From Candidatus Dietzia intestinigallinarum (lineage in GTDB: Bacteria > Actinomycetota > Actinomycetes > Mycobacteriales > Mycobacteriaceae), in assembly GCA_019119875.1 (NCBI GenBank), contig DWWG01000023.1, forward strand, positions 1-63,127: a stretch of DNA of 63,127 nucleotides, read 5' to 3'. Within the stretch, counting starts at the first letter, position 1; every line of letters begins with the position of its first letter. The notes beneath the pieces were generated by a model. It was not told the origin of the DNA and ran no database searches. It saw only the letters and a program-made list of their open reading frames with translations. This document shows positions 8,878 through 22,142 of the stretch, one piece after another. Made by a program: the position numbers and the translations under genes.

Positions 8878-9911
8878 GGACCGTACTGGGTATCGAGAGC
8901 TCGTGCGACGAGACCGGCGTGGCCGTGGCACGGGTCCGCGACGACGGACGGGTCGAGTTGCTGGCCGATGTGGTGGCATCGTCGATGTCCGAGCACGCGC
9001 GGTTCGGCGGGGTGGTCCCCGAGATCGCCTCCCGGGCCCACCTCGAGGCGCTCGTGCCCACCGTCCGCGCGGCGCTGGCCGAGGCCGGGGTGGACCGCCC
9101 CGACGCCGTGGCCACCACCATCGGACCGGGGCTGTCCGGTGCGCTGCTGGTGGGCTCGTCCGGCGCCAAGGCCTACGCCGCTGCGTGGGGCGTGCCGTTC
9201 TACGCCGTCAACCACCTGGTGGGGCACGTCGCGGTGGCCGGATTCGACGGGGGCCCGCTGCCGGAGTGTGTGGCCCTGCTCGTCTCGGGTGGCCACACCC
9301 AGTTGCTGCACGTGCGCTCGCTCACCGAGCCGGTCGTGGAACTGGGATCGACCGTCGACGACGCGGCCGGCGAGGCCTATGACAAGGTCGCGCGGCTGCT
9401 CGGACTGGGCTATCCGGGCGGGCCGGTCATCGACAGGCTCGCGGCCACCGGCGATCCGACCGCGATCGAGTTCCCGCGCGGGATGACCGGGCCCCGTGAC
9501 GCCCGGCACGACTTCTCCTTCTCCGGCCTCAAGACCGCCGTCGCCCGGCGGATCGAGGCGGCCGAACGGGACGGGGAGCACCTCGATGTGGCCGATGTGG
9601 CCGCCTCGTTCCAGGAAGCCGTCGCGGATGTGCTGACCATGAAGGCCGTGCGTGCCTGCACCGACCTCGGCGTGGACACCCTGCTCATCGGGGGCGGGGT
9701 GGCGGCGAACTCGCGACTGCGCGAACTGGCGGCGCAGCGGTGCGCCGATGCCGGCATCACCCTGCGCGTTCCGCGGCCACGACTGTGTACCGACAACGGG
9801 GCGATGGTCGTGGGGGTGGCGGCCGCGCTGCTGGCCGGCGGCATGGAGCCGAGCCCGCTGACCGTCGCCGCGGACCCCGGCCTGCCGGTCGAGACGACCC
9901 AGGTGGTCTGA
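8874..9911 (+). CDS. tsaD: tRNA N6-threonylcarbamoyltransferase TsaD
   Basis: Catalytic subunit of t6A synthesis, transferring threonylcarbamoyl to A37 of tRNA. 345 residues, normal length. The start [14 protein letters not shown], the metal-binding HxxxH in NHLVGHVAV near residues 113-117 and the DNGAMVV motif near the C-terminus are all present. The GTG start overlaps rimI by four bases. The last gene of the tsaE-tsaB-rimI-tsaD operon; a hairpin at 9941-9968 follows. The stop codon context GGTCTGACGGG is repeated twice more just downstream. Confidence 0.96.
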   Translation: MRTVLGIESSCDETGVAVARVRDDGRVELLADVVASSMSEHARFGGVVPEIASRAHLEALVPTVRAALAEAGVDRPDAVATTIGPGLSGALLVGSSGAKAYAAAWGVPFYAVNHLVGHVAVAGFDGGPLPECVALLVSGGHTQLLHVRSLTEPVVELGSTVDDAAGEAYDKVARLLGLGYPGGPVIDRLAATGDPTAIEFPRGMTGPRDARHDFSFSGLKTAVARRIEAAERDGEHLDVADVAASFQEAVADVLTMKAVRACTDLGVDTLLIGGGVAANSRLRELAAQRCADAGITLRVPRPRLCTDNGAMVVGVAAALLAGGMEPSPLTVAADPGLPVETTQVV

Positions 9912-9959
9912 CGGGCGACGACGCGGTCTGACGGGGAGAGGCGGCGCCGGTCTGACGGG
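9905..9959. repeat. Threefold repeat of the tsaD stop-codon context
   Basis: GGTCTGACGGG occurs at 9905-9915 (containing the tsaD stop), 9925-9935 and 9949-9959. The offsets of 20 and 44 bases are not multiples of three, so these are not in-frame back-up stops. Confidence 0.85.
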
Positions 9960-9968
9960 CGGCGCCGC
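9941..9968 (+). terminator. Hairpin after tsaD
   Basis: A perfect 9-bp stem, GCGGCGCCG with CGGCGCCGC, around a 10-base loop. No T-tract follows, as is usual in high-GC actinobacteria. It sits between the t6A operon and the groES promoter. Confidence 0.55.
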
Positions 9969-10038
9969 GCCGGGCCCCGACGGTGTGTGTTCGCCCACCG
10001 CGAACGGTCGAGAATCATGCACCCGGGACACTTGAGTG

Positions 10039-10065
10039 CTGGCACTCGCGCATATAGAGTGCCAA
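10039..10065 (+). promoter_or_regulatory. CIRCE element (HrcA operator) upstream of groES
   Basis: CTGGCACTC, nine bases, GAGTGCCAA: an almost perfect inverted repeat matching the CIRCE consensus TTAGCACTC-N9-GAGTGCTAA. HrcA binds this element and represses chaperone genes until heat shock. TTGAGT at 10032-10037 could be a -35 box and TATAGA inside the element a -10 box, so the operator would overlap the promoter. Confidence 0.92.
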
Positions 10066-10160
10066 TAGGCATGGTCCCCGGCTGCGTCACCCGCGACGAC
10101 GCTCCTGCTGGAGCCGCGCCCTCAGGAACACACCAGTCATCTACACACGGAGGATCCATC

Positions 10161-10448
10161 GTGGCGATCAAGCCGCTTGAGGACAAGATTCTCGTCGAGG
10201 CCACCGCTGCCGAGACCACCACGGCGTCCGGCCTCGTCATCCCGGACACCGCCAAGGAGAAGCCCCAGGAGGGCACCGTCGTCGCGGTCGGCAAGGGCCG
10301 CTTCGACGAGGACGGCGACCGTATCCCCATGGACATCAAGGAGGGGGACAAGGTCATCTACTCGAAGTACGGCGGCACCGAGATCAAGTACGAGGGCAAG
10401 GAGTACCTGATCCTCTCCTCGCGCGACGTCCTCGCGGTCATCGACTGA
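10161..10448 (+). CDS. groES: Co-chaperonin GroES
   Basis: Heptameric lid of the GroEL chaperonin. 95 residues. The protein starts [12 protein letters not shown] and carries the mobile-loop region [21 protein letters not shown], typical of GroES; the C-terminal [13 protein letters not shown] is also typical. The GTG start at 10161 has CGGAGG eight bases upstream. An ORF extending 58 codons further upstream crosses the CIRCE element and is not the real start. Expression is expected to be heat-inducible through HrcA. Confidence 0.97.
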   Translation: MAIKPLEDKILVEATAAETTTASGLVIPDTAKEKPQEGTVVAVGKGRFDEDGDRIPMDIKEGDKVIYSKYGGTEIKYEGKEYLILSSRDVLAVID

Positions 10449-10462
10449 CGTGACCCGCGTCA

Positions 10463-10514
10463 ACCTCCGCCCCGTCGGCGCCGGCGACACGACCGGCCCC
10501 GCCGGGGCGGAGGT
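10463..10514 (+). promoter_or_regulatory. Intercistronic hairpin between groES and groEL1
   Basis: A perfect 12-bp stem, ACCTCCGCCCCG with CGGGGCGGAGGT, enclosing 28 bases that can form a smaller GC-rich helix. It lies in the 125-base gap between the two genes. It could act as a partial terminator, an mRNA-processing site or a 3' stabiliser of groES RNA, any of which would set the GroES to GroEL ratio. Confidence 0.6.
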
Positions 10515-10528
10515 GTCTCTCACCTTGA

Positions 10529-12196
<1,668 letters not shown>

Positions 12197-12209
12197 CCCG
12201 CTGCGGCTT

Positions 12210-12249
12210 CCGGGCCCCGCCCCCTTCTGCTCCGGGGGGCGGGGCCCGG
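12210..12249 (+). terminator. Terminator after groEL1
   Basis: A perfect 15-bp stem (12210-12224 with 12235-12249), almost all G-C, with a 10-base loop and no T-tract. It begins 13 bases after the groEL1 stop. The following stretch to 12472 (about 220 bases) holds no gene I can support; it must contain the sigD promoter, but no -35/-10 pair is clear. Confidence 0.85.
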
Positions 12250-12472
12250 TGGCCGTTCCGGGACTGTTGTGTGGTCCCGTGAGGCACCGAGCAGTTACGC
12301 TTGGCGCTCAGCAATACTCCTACGACACAGGGGTCACGTACCTCACGCCAGCCGTGTGCCGTGCCCGGGCCCCGATCGCCCCGGACGTGACCCGCCGCGA
12401 CCTGCGTCGCGGCACCGAGAGAAAGGCCGTGCCCCGCAACACACCGGTGTAACGAAGGGGCCCCCGAATTCG

Positions 12473-13054
12473 ATGACAGGTACAGCAGACGAGTTGGAAC
12501 TCGCCGTCGCCGCAGCGGTCAAGGGAGACCGCACCGCGGCCGAGCGCGTGTTGGAACTCGTGCAACCCGGTGTGGTGCGGTACTGCCGCTCCCGCGTCGG
12601 CGGCTCGGAGAGAGCCAACCTGTCTGCTGACGATGTCGCCCAGGAGGTGCTGATCGCCGTGCTCTCGGCTCTACCGGGATACCGGGATCAGGGACGTCCC
12701 TTCATGGCCTTCGTGTACGGGATCGCGTCCCACAAGGTCGCGGACGCCCATCGGGGCGCGGCACGGAACAAGTCCGATCCCGTGGAGTACCTCCCCGAGG
12801 TGCTCTCCGACGACACGGGGCCGGAGGACCACCTCCTCGACGGCGAGGTCTCACGAGCCGTCAATCAGCTGCTGCAGACCCTGCCGGAGAAGCAGCGGGA
12901 GATCGTCCGGCTACGAGTGGTGGTCGGTCTCTCCGCGGAGGAGACCGCGGAGATCGTCGACAGCACGGCCGGGGCCGTGCGCGTCGCCCAGCACCGGGCG
13001 ATGAAGCAGCTCCGGGCGAGGATCGAGAAGGATGGAGAGGAGCGATGGCGATGA
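12473..13054 (+). CDS. sigD: ECF RNA polymerase sigma factor SigD
   Basis: Extracytoplasmic-function sigma factor, 193 residues. Region 2 is seen in LSADDVAQEVLIAVLSALPGY and FVYGIASHKVADAHR, and region 4 in LQTLPEKQREIVRLRVVVGL, followed by TAGAVRVAQHRAMKQL. The wording is very close to what I recall of mycobacterial SigD, and the place after groEL1 and before rsdA is the same. In mycobacteria whiB3 sits between groEL1 and sigD; no such gene is present here. The ATG at 12473 is preceded by GAAGGGG. Overlap with rsdA implies co-translation with its inhibitor. Confidence 0.93.
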   Translation: MTGTADELELAVAAAVKGDRTAAERVLELVQPGVVRYCRSRVGGSERANLSADDVAQEVLIAVLSALPGYRDQGRPFMAFVYGIASHKVADAHRGAARNKSDPVEYLPEVLSDDTGPEDHLLDGEVSRAVNQLLQTLPEKQREIVRLRVVVGLSAEETAEIVDSTAGAVRVAQHRAMKQLRARIEKDGEERWR

Positions 13055-14064
13055 ACGACGACGATGTCGACCCGGGCACCCGGGACGATGCCGCCTCGCT
13101 CGGCGCGCATGATGTCGACCCGGCAGAGGTCGCCCGCGATGACGAGCTCCTCGACCTTCTCGGCGGCGGCGATCGACCCGCCGGCGACGACCCGCTCCTG
13201 GAGCTGCTCGCCGACTGGCGTGCCGAGACCGGGGCGGCGGAACTGCCCGCGCTTCCCGGCGCCGAGGAGATCGAGGTGGCGCTGGCCCCCAACGTGTCAC
13301 GCCTGTGGCCGCGCGGGGGACGGTCGAGGTCGGGTGGGCACCACCACGGCAGGCGTCCCGCCCTGTGGCAGGCGGTCACCGGAGCGGCCGCCGTCGCCGC
13401 GGTGGTCGTCGGTGGCCTGTCCGTGGCCGCGCACAGCGCGATGCCCGGGGACCCGCTGTGGGGCGTGTCCAAGACGATCTTCTCGGACCGTGCCGGCGAG
13501 GTGGAACTGGTCAACGACCTGAGCGAGTACCTGGCCGCAGCGGACGACGCCGCCCGGGAGGGCGACCGTGACGAGGCCGAGCGCCTCCTCGAGAAGGTCA
13601 GCCAGCGACTCGACGAGGTCTCCGACGCCTCCGAGCGGGTCGAGCTGATGAAGCGCCGAGACGCCATCCTGCGAGACCTGAGCCGGGTCACCCCGAGCGC
13701 TGTGCCGTCGCCCGCGCCCGCCCCGGAGCCGGCGCCCGCGCCACCGCCGGGTCAGGCGACGCTGGTGCCCGGAGCCCCGGCCCCGCTGCCGTCGAACCTG
13801 GTCCCACCGCCTCCGCCGGGAATGCCGGTGGTCCCGCTGCCGCTGGACGGTCTGCACATCTCCACAACCCTGCAGATCCCGCTCGACACCCAGCGCATCC
13901 AGGACTTCCTGAACCCCACGACCGGTCAGCCCGCGGACACGCTGGACGAGGACACACTGCTCCAGCAGCAGCCGTCGCCGAGCCGGACCACGGTCACCCA
14001 GGTGCCCACTCCGACGACCGCCCCGCAGACCACCAAGTCACCGGCGGCCACGCCGACCAGCTGA
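13045..14064 (+). CDS. rsdA: Anti-sigma-D factor RsdA-like membrane protein
   Basis: Membrane-anchored inhibitor of SigD, 339 residues. The cytoplasmic N-terminus contains short acidic helices (DELLDLLGGG near 33-42, [10 protein letters not shown] near 49-58) of the sigma-D-binding type. One membrane span lies at about 108-129, after a basic His-rich stretch. The extracytoplasmic part has a helical segment and then a long Pro/Ala/Thr-rich tail from about residue 215. The ATG lies ten bases inside the sigD 3' end. Regulated proteolysis of the anchor is the known release mode in mycobacteria and is inferred here. Confidence 0.87.
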   Translation: MAMNDDDVDPGTRDDAASLGAHDVDPAEVARDDELLDLLGGGDRPAGDDPLLELLADWRAETGAAELPALPGAEEIEVALAPNVSRLWPRGGRSRSGGHHHGRRPALWQAVTGAAAVAAVVVGGLSVAAHSAMPGDPLWGVSKTIFSDRAGEVELVNDLSEYLAAADDAAREGDRDEAERLLEKVSQRLDEVSDASERVELMKRRDAILRDLSRVTPSAVPSPAPAPEPAPAPPPGQATLVPGAPAPLPSNLVPPPPPGMPVVPLPLDGLHISTTLQIPLDTQRIQDFLNPTTGQPADTLDEDTLLQQQPSPSRTTVTQVPTPTTAPQTTKSPAATPTS

Positions 14065-14179
14065 GTCGGATCCGGAATCGACCCGAGTCGGGCACCGGTG
14101 AGATCGACGGGCACGCGGCGTTTGGGCACACGTCGGATCCTGCATCAGCCCGGGGATCTACCCACAACGGATGACACAC

Positions 14180-14222
14180 GGACCGGCCCCCACACCCCGA
14201 ATGAGGGTGTGGGGGCCGGTCC
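14180..14222. terminator. Bidirectional terminator between rsdA and the DUF5319 gene
   Basis: A perfect 18-bp inverted repeat (14180-14197 with 14205-14222) with a 7-base loop. It sits between two convergent genes and can stop transcription from both sides. Confidence 0.9.
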
Positions 14223-14288
14223 GTCACCTGTCTGCTGTCCCGGGTGTGGGTGCCGATGCGCGGGTCAGCGCGCGCCGGGTGTGCCGGC

Positions 14289-16409
<2,121 letters not shown>

Positions 16410-16418
16410 GGTCGCGCC

Positions 16419-17558
16419 GTGCGAGATGTCGTTGAGATCGGAATCGGGCGCGAGGCCCGCCGGATGTACGGACTGGGCGAGATCGACCTCGTCCCGGCCC
16501 GGCGCACCCGCAGCTCCAAGGAGGTGTCGACGGCCTGGCAGATCGACGCCTACCAGATGGACATCCCCGTGATGACCCACCCGACGGATGCGATCGTCTC
16601 GCCGTCGTCGGCCATCGCGTTCAACAACCTGGGCGGACTGGCCGTGCTCAACGGTGAGGGCCTGTGGGCCCGGCACGCCGACCCGGACGCCGCGATCGCC
16701 GAGCTGCGGGAGATCGCGCTCGAGGATCTCACCGGTGTCCGCGCCGTGACCCGCCTGCAGGAACTGCACAAGGCGCCGATCAACGAGGAGTTCCTCGCCG
16801 CCGCGGTGCAGAAGATCCGCGAGGAGGGCGGCACCGTGGCGGTGCGCGTCTCGCCGCAGCGCGCACGTGAGCTCACGCCGGGCCTGATCAAGGCCGGCAT
16901 CGACATGCTGGTCGTCCAGGGCACGATCATCTCCGCCGAGCACGTCTCCGGCGAGGACGAGCCGCTGAACCTCAAGGAGTTCATCGGCAGCCTGGACGTC
17001 CCCGTGATCGCCGGTGGCGTCGTCGACTACAAGACGGCGCTGCACCTCATGCGCACCGGCGCGGCCGGCGTGATCGTCGGCTACGGCGGCGCCGAGGGCG
17101 TCACCACCACCGGACCGGTGCTCGGCGTGGAGGTCCACATGGCCACCGCGATCGCCGACGCCGCCGCCGCCCGACGCGACTACCTCGACGAGACCGGCGG
17201 ACGCTATGTCCACGTCCTCGCCGACGGGGACATCTACACGTCCGGCGACATCGCGCGCGCCGTCGCGTGTGGCGCCGACGCCGTGGTCCTGGGGCCGCTG
17301 CTCGCAGGCGCCCTCGAGTCGCCGGGGCGGGGCGTGTACTGGGACTCGGTCTCCGCGCACCCCAACATGCCTCGCGGCCTCGTCGCCGAAACACACGAGG
17401 AGACCACACTCGCGACACTCACCGAGGTGCTCGAGGGCCCGACCAGCCTGCCCGACGGCACGCGCAATCTCATGGGTGGCCTGCGTCGCGCCATGGCCAA
17501 GTGCGGGTACTCCGACGTCAAGGGATTCCAGAAGGTCGATCTGTCGGTTCGCAGCTGA
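16419..17558 (+). CDS. guaB3: IMP dehydrogenase family protein GuaB3
   Basis: 379-residue paralogue of IMP dehydrogenase without CBS domains, belonging to the GuaB3 family conserved beside guaB in actinobacteria. It begins VVEIGIGREARRMYGLGEIDLVPARRTR, and HPTDAIVSPSSAIAFNNLGG is recognisable. The catalytic-loop Cys of true IMPDH is replaced in the loop near 155-175 (VQGTIISAEHVS), so it is probably not a standard IMPDH; its role is unsettled. GTG start, nine bases after guaB, so the two are co-transcribed. Confidence 0.9.
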   Translation: MRDVVEIGIGREARRMYGLGEIDLVPARRTRSSKEVSTAWQIDAYQMDIPVMTHPTDAIVSPSSAIAFNNLGGLAVLNGEGLWARHADPDAAIAELREIALEDLTGVRAVTRLQELHKAPINEEFLAAAVQKIREEGGTVAVRVSPQRARELTPGLIKAGIDMLVVQGTIISAEHVSGEDEPLNLKEFIGSLDVPVIAGGVVDYKTALHLMRTGAAGVIVGYGGAEGVTTTGPVLGVEVHMATAIADAAAARRDYLDETGGRYVHVLADGDIYTSGDIARAVACGADAVVLGPLLAGALESPGRGVYWDSVSAHPNMPRGLVAETHEETTLATLTEVLEGPTSLPDGTRNLMGGLRRAMAKCGYSDVKGFQKVDLSVRS

Positions 17559-17726
17559 CAGGCGTCGTCGGCCGCGGAGCGAGCCGCGCGGCCCCGGCGG
17601 CGGTCGGGGGGACAGGTCCGGACGGAAGGGGCCTGACAAAACCGCACCTACTGTCGGGTAGGTTCACTGGTGACCGGGTAGTAATGTGACCCACACCATC
17701 GACCTCGATCCGGAGAGAGCTGCGCC

Positions 17727-19490
17727 ATGACGTCGTCGTCCCCCTCGCCAGACAACCAGGCGGCCACCTCGCCCACCGACACCGACGTGCTCGTCGTGGG
17801 CTCCGGATTCGGTGGCAGCGTCACCGCCCTGAGGCTCACGGAGAAGGGCTACCGCGTCACGGTCGTGGAGGCGGGCCGACGGTTCGCCGACTCCGACTTC
17901 GCCAAGACGTCCTGGCGGCTCAACAAGTTCGTGTGGGCGCCCAAGCTCGGCCTGTTCGGCATCCAACGCCTACACGTGCTGCGCGACGTCCTGGTCATGG
18001 CCGGGGCCGGCGTGGGCGGCGGGTCGCTGAACTACGCCAACACCCTGTACAAGCCGTCGGAGCCGTTCTTCACCGACCCCCAGTGGGAGCACATCACCGA
18101 CTGGGACGCAGAACTCTCCCCGTTCTACGACCAGGGCCGCCGGATGCTCGGCGTCGTCACCAACCCCACCCACACCCACTCCGACACGGTCATCAAGGAG
18201 GTCGCGCGCGACATGGGGGCGGAGGACACGTTCGTCTACACCCCGGTCGGCGTGTTCTTCGGAGAGAAGACCGGCGGCCGCGGCGAGCCGGGCGAGACGG
18301 TCCCGGACCCCTACTTCGGTGGAGTCGGCCCGGACCGCACCGCCTGCATCGAGTGCGGGGAGTGCATGACCGGCTGCCGGCACGGCGCCAAGAACACGCT
18401 CGTCAAGAACTACCTCGGTCTGGCCGAGCGCGCCGGGTCCCGCATACTGGACCGCACCACCGTCTCCGACCTGCGTGAACGCGGCGACGGCACGTGGGAG
18501 GTCACCCTCGAGCGCACCGGGGCCTGGACCACGCGCGGCAAGCGGCCCCGCACCATGACCGCCGCGCACGTCGTGGTGGCCGCCGGAACCTGGGGCACCC
18601 AGCACCTGCTGCACTACGCCAAGGACTCCGGCTCGCTGCCGCGGCTGTCCGGTGCGCTGGGCCGGCTCACCCGCACCAACTCCGAGTCGATCCTCGGGGC
18701 GATGGGCGACAAGTACCGTCCGGAGCGGGACTTCTCCGAGGGGGTGGCCATCACCTCCTCGTTCCACCCCGCCTCCGACACCCATATCGAGCCGGTCCGC
18801 TACGGCAAGGGCTCCAACGCCATCGCGGTGTTGCAGACCCTGCTCACCGATGGCGGGGGCCGTGTCCCGCGCTGGCTCCTGCTGATTCTGGAGATCCTGC
18901 GCAACCCGTTGCGGGCCGCCAAGATGTTCAACTACCGCCGCTGGAGCCAGCGCACGGTGATCGTGCTGGTCATGCAGAACCTGGACAACTCGCTGCAGAC
19001 CTTCGTCAAGCGCCTCGGGCCGTTCCGGTACGTCTCCAGCAGGCAGGGGCACGGCGAGCCCAACCCGTCGTGGATCCCCAAGGGCAACGAGGCCACCCGG
19101 CGGCTCGCGGACAAGATCGACGGCACGCCCGGCGGCACGGTCGGCGACATCTTCAACATGCCCATGACCGCGCATTTCCTCGGCGGCTGCCCCATCTCGG
19201 ACTCCCCGGACGAGGGCGTGGTGGACCCGTATCACCGAGTGTGGAACTACCCCACGATGTCGATCGTCGACGGCTCGGCGATCTCGGCCAACCTCGGCGT
19301 GAACCCCGCCCTGACCATCACCGCGCAGGCCGAGCGTGCCATGTCTCTGTGGCCCAACAAGGGCGAGCCCGATCCGCGTCCGGCGCAGGGTGAGGCCTAC
19401 AGGCGGGTTGCGCCGGTGCCGCCCATGTCGCCGGTCGTGCCGGAGGCGGCGCCGGGTGCGCTGCGGCTGCCGATCGTCGGGGTGAGCTGA
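17727..19490 (+). CDS. choD: GMC-family oxidoreductase, ChoD-type (putative cholesterol oxidase)
   Basis: FAD-dependent GMC oxidoreductase, 587 residues. The dinucleotide motif [12 protein letters not shown] is at about 25-36, the FAD/substrate region [13 protein letters not shown] near 93-105, and the C-terminal FAD motif [19 protein letters not shown] near 510. A Cys cluster, [11 protein letters not shown], near 206-216 resembles an iron-sulfur ligand set and is shared with mycobacterial ChoD. The place between guaB3 and guaA is the mycobacterial one. Whether the substrate is a sterol is uncertain. GGAGAG precedes the ATG. The stop codon lies inside a 33-base tandem repeat. Confidence 0.85.
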   Translation: MTSSSPSPDNQAATSPTDTDVLVVGSGFGGSVTALRLTEKGYRVTVVEAGRRFADSDFAKTSWRLNKFVWAPKLGLFGIQRLHVLRDVLVMAGAGVGGGSLNYANTLYKPSEPFFTDPQWEHITDWDAELSPFYDQGRRMLGVVTNPTHTHSDTVIKEVARDMGAEDTFVYTPVGVFFGEKTGGRGEPGETVPDPYFGGVGPDRTACIECGECMTGCRHGAKNTLVKNYLGLAERAGSRILDRTTVSDLRERGDGTWEVTLERTGAWTTRGKRPRTMTAAHVVVAAGTWGTQHLLHYAKDSGSLPRLSGALGRLTRTNSESILGAMGDKYRPERDFSEGVAITSSFHPASDTHIEPVRYGKGSNAIAVLQTLLTDGGGRVPRWLLLILEILRNPLRAAKMFNYRRWSQRTVIVLVMQNLDNSLQTFVKRLGPFRYVSSRQGHGEPNPSWIPKGNEATRRLADKIDGTPGGTVGDIFNMPMTAHFLGGCPISDSPDEGVVDPYHRVWNYPTMSIVDGSAISANLGVNPALTITAQAERAMSLWPNKGEPDPRPAQGEAYRRVAPVPPMSPVVPEAAPGALRLPIVGVS

Positions 19491-19544
19491 GCGGCGGGCG
19501 CATCGGGCGGCCGGGTGAGCTGAGCGGCGGGCGCATCGAGCGGC
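19480..19544. repeat. 33-nt tandem repeat spanning the choD stop codon
   Basis: Two copies (19480-19511 and 19513-19544), one mismatch in 32 bases. Each copy contains GTGAGCTGA, so the choD stop is copied 33 bases downstream in the same frame. The rest of the gap to 19708 is GT-rich low-complexity sequence with no gene, ending in the guaA promoter. Confidence 0.9.
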
Positions 19545-19695
19545 GGGGGCGTCTGGTCGCGGGGTGTTGTGGGTTGTGCGTTGTTGTGGTGCCGGATGGG
19601 GCGCATAAGCGGCGCTGGGGCCGCCGAGGAAGTGCACAAGTCGGTGAGGGGGGCGCCGGAGCCGTGGCCGAATACGACGACGACGACGTGGCGCA

Positions 19696-19701
19696 TAGAC
19701 T
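19696..19701 (+). promoter_or_regulatory. -10 box of leaderless guaA promoter
   Basis: TAGACT followed by seven bases and the GTG start of guaA. No ribosome binding site is seen. This box decides the start at 19709 against longer in-frame candidates. Confidence 0.6.
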
Positions 19702-19708
19702 CAGGCCC

Positions 19709-21316
19709 GTGGCCGAGAACGCACAGAACGACTCCCAGCTCACCGCAGAGGCGGCGGCACCGCGACCGGTGCTCGTCGTCGACTTCGGCGCCCAGTACGC
19801 GCAGCTCATCGCGCGGCGCGTCCGCGAGGCACACGTCTACTCCGAGGTGATTCCGCACACCGCGACGGTGGAGGAGATCCGGGCCAAGGACCCGGTCGCT
19901 CTGATCCTGTCCGGCGGGCCGTCCAGCGTGTACGCCGAGGACGCGCCGTCGCTCGACCCGGCCGTGTTCGAGCTGGGCCTTCCGGTTTTCGGCATCTGCT
20001 ACGGATTCCAGGCGATGGCGCGGGCTCTCGGCGGCGAGGTCTCCCGGACCGGTAACCGCGAGTACGGCCGGACCGACGTGAACGTCGCGGGCGGCGTGCT
20101 GCACGCCGGGCTGCCCGGGCATCACCCGGTGTGGATGAGCCACGGCGACGCCGTGACCGCCGCACCCGCGGGGTTCGAGGTGACGGCCAGTTCCGCCGGT
20201 GCGCCGGTCGCGGCCTTCGAGAACACCGATCGCCGCATGGCCGGCGTCCAGTACCACCCTGAGGTGCTGCACTCGCCGCACGGCCAGCAGGTGCTGAGCC
20301 GCTTCCTGTCCGAGATCGCGGGGCTCGAGCCGTCGTGGACCGCGGCCAACATCGCCGAGCAGCTCATCGAGACCGTGCGCGGGCAGATCGGCGACGGCCG
20401 CGCGATCTGCGCGCTGTCCGGTGGCGTCGACTCCGCTGTCGCGGCCGCACTCGTGCAGCGTGCGATCGGCGACCGCCTCACCTGTGTGTTCGTCGACCAC
20501 GGGTTGCTGCGTGCGGGGGAGCGGGAGCAGGTCGAGACCGACTTCGCCGCCGCCATCGGCGCCCCGCTCATCACGCTCGACGATTCCGACGTATTCCTCG
20601 GCCACCTTGCCGGGGTCACGGATCCGGAGACCAAACGCAAGATCATCGGCCGCGAGTTCATCCGCTCCTTCGAGCGGGCCGTCGCCCGGGCGCTGGAGCT
20701 CCAGGGTGACGACGACGCCGGCTCGGTCGACTATCTCGTCCAGGGCACCCTCTACCCGGATGTCGTGGAGTCCGGCGGCGGCGCCGGCACGGCCACCATC
20801 AAGAGCCACCACAACGTGGGCGGCCTGCCCGACGACGTGGAGTTCACCCTCGTCGAGCCGCTGCGACTGCTGTTCAAGGACGAGGTCCGGGCCGTGGGCC
20901 GCGAACTGGGCCTGCCCGAGGCGATCGTCGGCCGCCACCCGTTCCCCGGCCCTGGGCTGGGGATCCGCATCGTCGGCGCGGTGGACAAGCAGCGGCTCGA
21001 CACCCTGCGTGCGGCGGATGCGATCGTGCGTGAGGAGATGACCGCAGCCGGTCTGGACTCCACCGTGTGGCAGTGCCCGGTCGTGCTCCTGGCCGACGTG
21101 CGCTCGGTGGGTGTGCAGGGCGACGGCCGCACCTACGGTCACCCGATCGTGCTGCGGCCGGTGAGCTCCGAGGACGCGATGACCGCCGACTGGACCCGGG
21201 TGTCGTACGAGACGCTGGCCCTGATCTCGAACCGCATCACCAACGAGGTCCCGGACGTCAACCGCGTCGTGCTGGACATCACGAGCAAGCCGCCGGGGAC
21301 CATCGAGTGGGAGTGA
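19709..21316 (+). CDS. guaA: GMP synthase (glutamine-hydrolysing)
   Basis: Converts XMP to GMP with ATP and glutamine. 535 residues. The class I amidotransferase domain has the nucleophile in [10 protein letters not shown] near 97 and the His-Glu pair in YHPEV near 181. The ATP-pyrophosphatase P-loop [10 protein letters not shown] is near 237, and the dimerisation domain ends PPGTIEWE, the normal C-terminus. The GTG at 19709 was chosen from the leaderless promoter. A further 45 codons upstream are open but poorly gene-like. It converges with the next gene, one base apart. Confidence 0.96.
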   Translation: MAENAQNDSQLTAEAAAPRPVLVVDFGAQYAQLIARRVREAHVYSEVIPHTATVEEIRAKDPVALILSGGPSSVYAEDAPSLDPAVFELGLPVFGICYGFQAMARALGGEVSRTGNREYGRTDVNVAGGVLHAGLPGHHPVWMSHGDAVTAAPAGFEVTASSAGAPVAAFENTDRRMAGVQYHPEVLHSPHGQQVLSRFLSEIAGLEPSWTAANIAEQLIETVRGQIGDGRAICALSGGVDSAVAAALVQRAIGDRLTCVFVDHGLLRAGEREQVETDFAAAIGAPLITLDDSDVFLGHLAGVTDPETKRKIIGREFIRSFERAVARALELQGDDDAGSVDYLVQGTLYPDVVESGGGAGTATIKSHHNVGGLPDDVEFTLVEPLRLLFKDEVRAVGRELGLPEAIVGRHPFPGPGLGIRIVGAVDKQRLDTLRAADAIVREEMTAAGLDSTVWQCPVVLLADVRSVGVQGDGRTYGHPIVLRPVSSEDAMTADWTRVSYETLALISNRITNEVPDVNRVVLDITSKPPGTIEWE

Positions 21317-21317
21317 C

Positions 21318-22085
21318 TCAGGCGTAGGAGAGCGCCCTGCGCCCCTCGCCGGAGAGCCGGACCCAGCTCGCGGTGGCGAGGTCGTGGACCTCGGTCGCCG
21401 GGAGTTCGAGCCAGCGCCGGCCGCGGGCGATGCGGTCCCGGATGTCGGCGGCGTCGGTGCCGAGGACGTCAGCGCACCAGGAGATGCGCCGCTCGCCGGT
21501 GTGGTGTTGCAGGACGAGCAGTTCCAGCACGTCCGGCGCGAGCGAGCCGTCGGAGAGCGCGGCCTCGGTCTCTGCCGTCAGTTCGGGTGGGTTCTGCAGC
21601 CGGCTCCCGGCGATGTGGTCGGCGGTCTCGTACCGGGGGCCGATGCGCGCCAGGGTGATCCCGACGAGGACCGCGGTGGCGATGAGGACCGGCCAGTGGT
21701 CGAACGCGCCGACGAGGTTGCCGAGGAACACCACGGTGACCAAGGCGGGGCCGGCGAGCGCGGGGCTACGCCACCACCGGTGTCCCGGCGGCTCCGGCAT
21801 CTCGATGCGGCCGGTGTGGCCCCGCAGGCTCGCGCGTCGAACAGCGACGACGGCGGCGATGACCGCCACCGCCACGACGCCGACCAGACCGGACAGGGAC
21901 ACCGCGAGGCCACCGGGAAGCAGCGCCGGATTGGCGATCAGCGTGAACCCGGTCGCGGCCAGTACACCTATGACCGGACGCTGCCACCAGGGCCGTTTCT
22001 CCGCCCGTCGCCGCAGCTCCCAGACCCGGTCGATCGTCGCCGGGGTGTCGGACACGCTGCGCGCGGGGTCGGACGGGACGGGCAT
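21318..22085 (-). CDS. Membrane protein with C-terminal helix-turn-helix-like domain
   Basis: 255 residues, not assigned to a named family. Four hydrophobic segments lie at about 37-55, 60-80, 112-130 and 135-150. The C-terminal 100 residues are soluble and look like a winged-helix domain (LAPDVLELLVLQHHTGERRISWCADVLG and a following helix with many Arg). It is downstream of the esrI-like gene on the same strand, so it could belong to the envelope stress cluster. TATGGT six bases before the ATG gives a leaderless start of its own. Confidence 0.75.
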   Translation of the reverse strand: MPVPSDPARSVSDTPATIDRVWELRRRAEKRPWWQRPVIGVLAATGFTLIANPALLPGGLAVSLSGLVGVVAVAVIAAVVAVRRASLRGHTGRIEMPEPPGHRWWRSPALAGPALVTVVFLGNLVGAFDHWPVLIATAVLVGITLARIGPRYETADHIAGSRLQNPPELTAETEAALSDGSLAPDVLELLVLQHHTGERRISWCADVLGTDAADIRDRIARGRRWLELPATEVHDLATASWVRLSGEGRRALSYA

Positions 22086-22091
22086 CCCCCG

Positions 22092-22097
22092 ACCATA
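22092..22097 (-). promoter_or_regulatory. -10 box of leaderless start at 22085
   Basis: TATGGT on the minus strand followed by CGGGGG and the ATG. The G-run could also serve as a weak ribosome binding site, so a leadered message is possible. Confidence 0.4.
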
Positions 22098-22142
22098 TCG
22101 GCCGGGGGATGGTGATCGAGACGGTCCCGTTCGCGGGGCGGG

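Noticed and set aside
12250..12472. Search for a whiB3-like gene between groEL1 and sigD
   Set aside because: No frame with a four-Cys WhiB pattern; the stretch appears non-coding.
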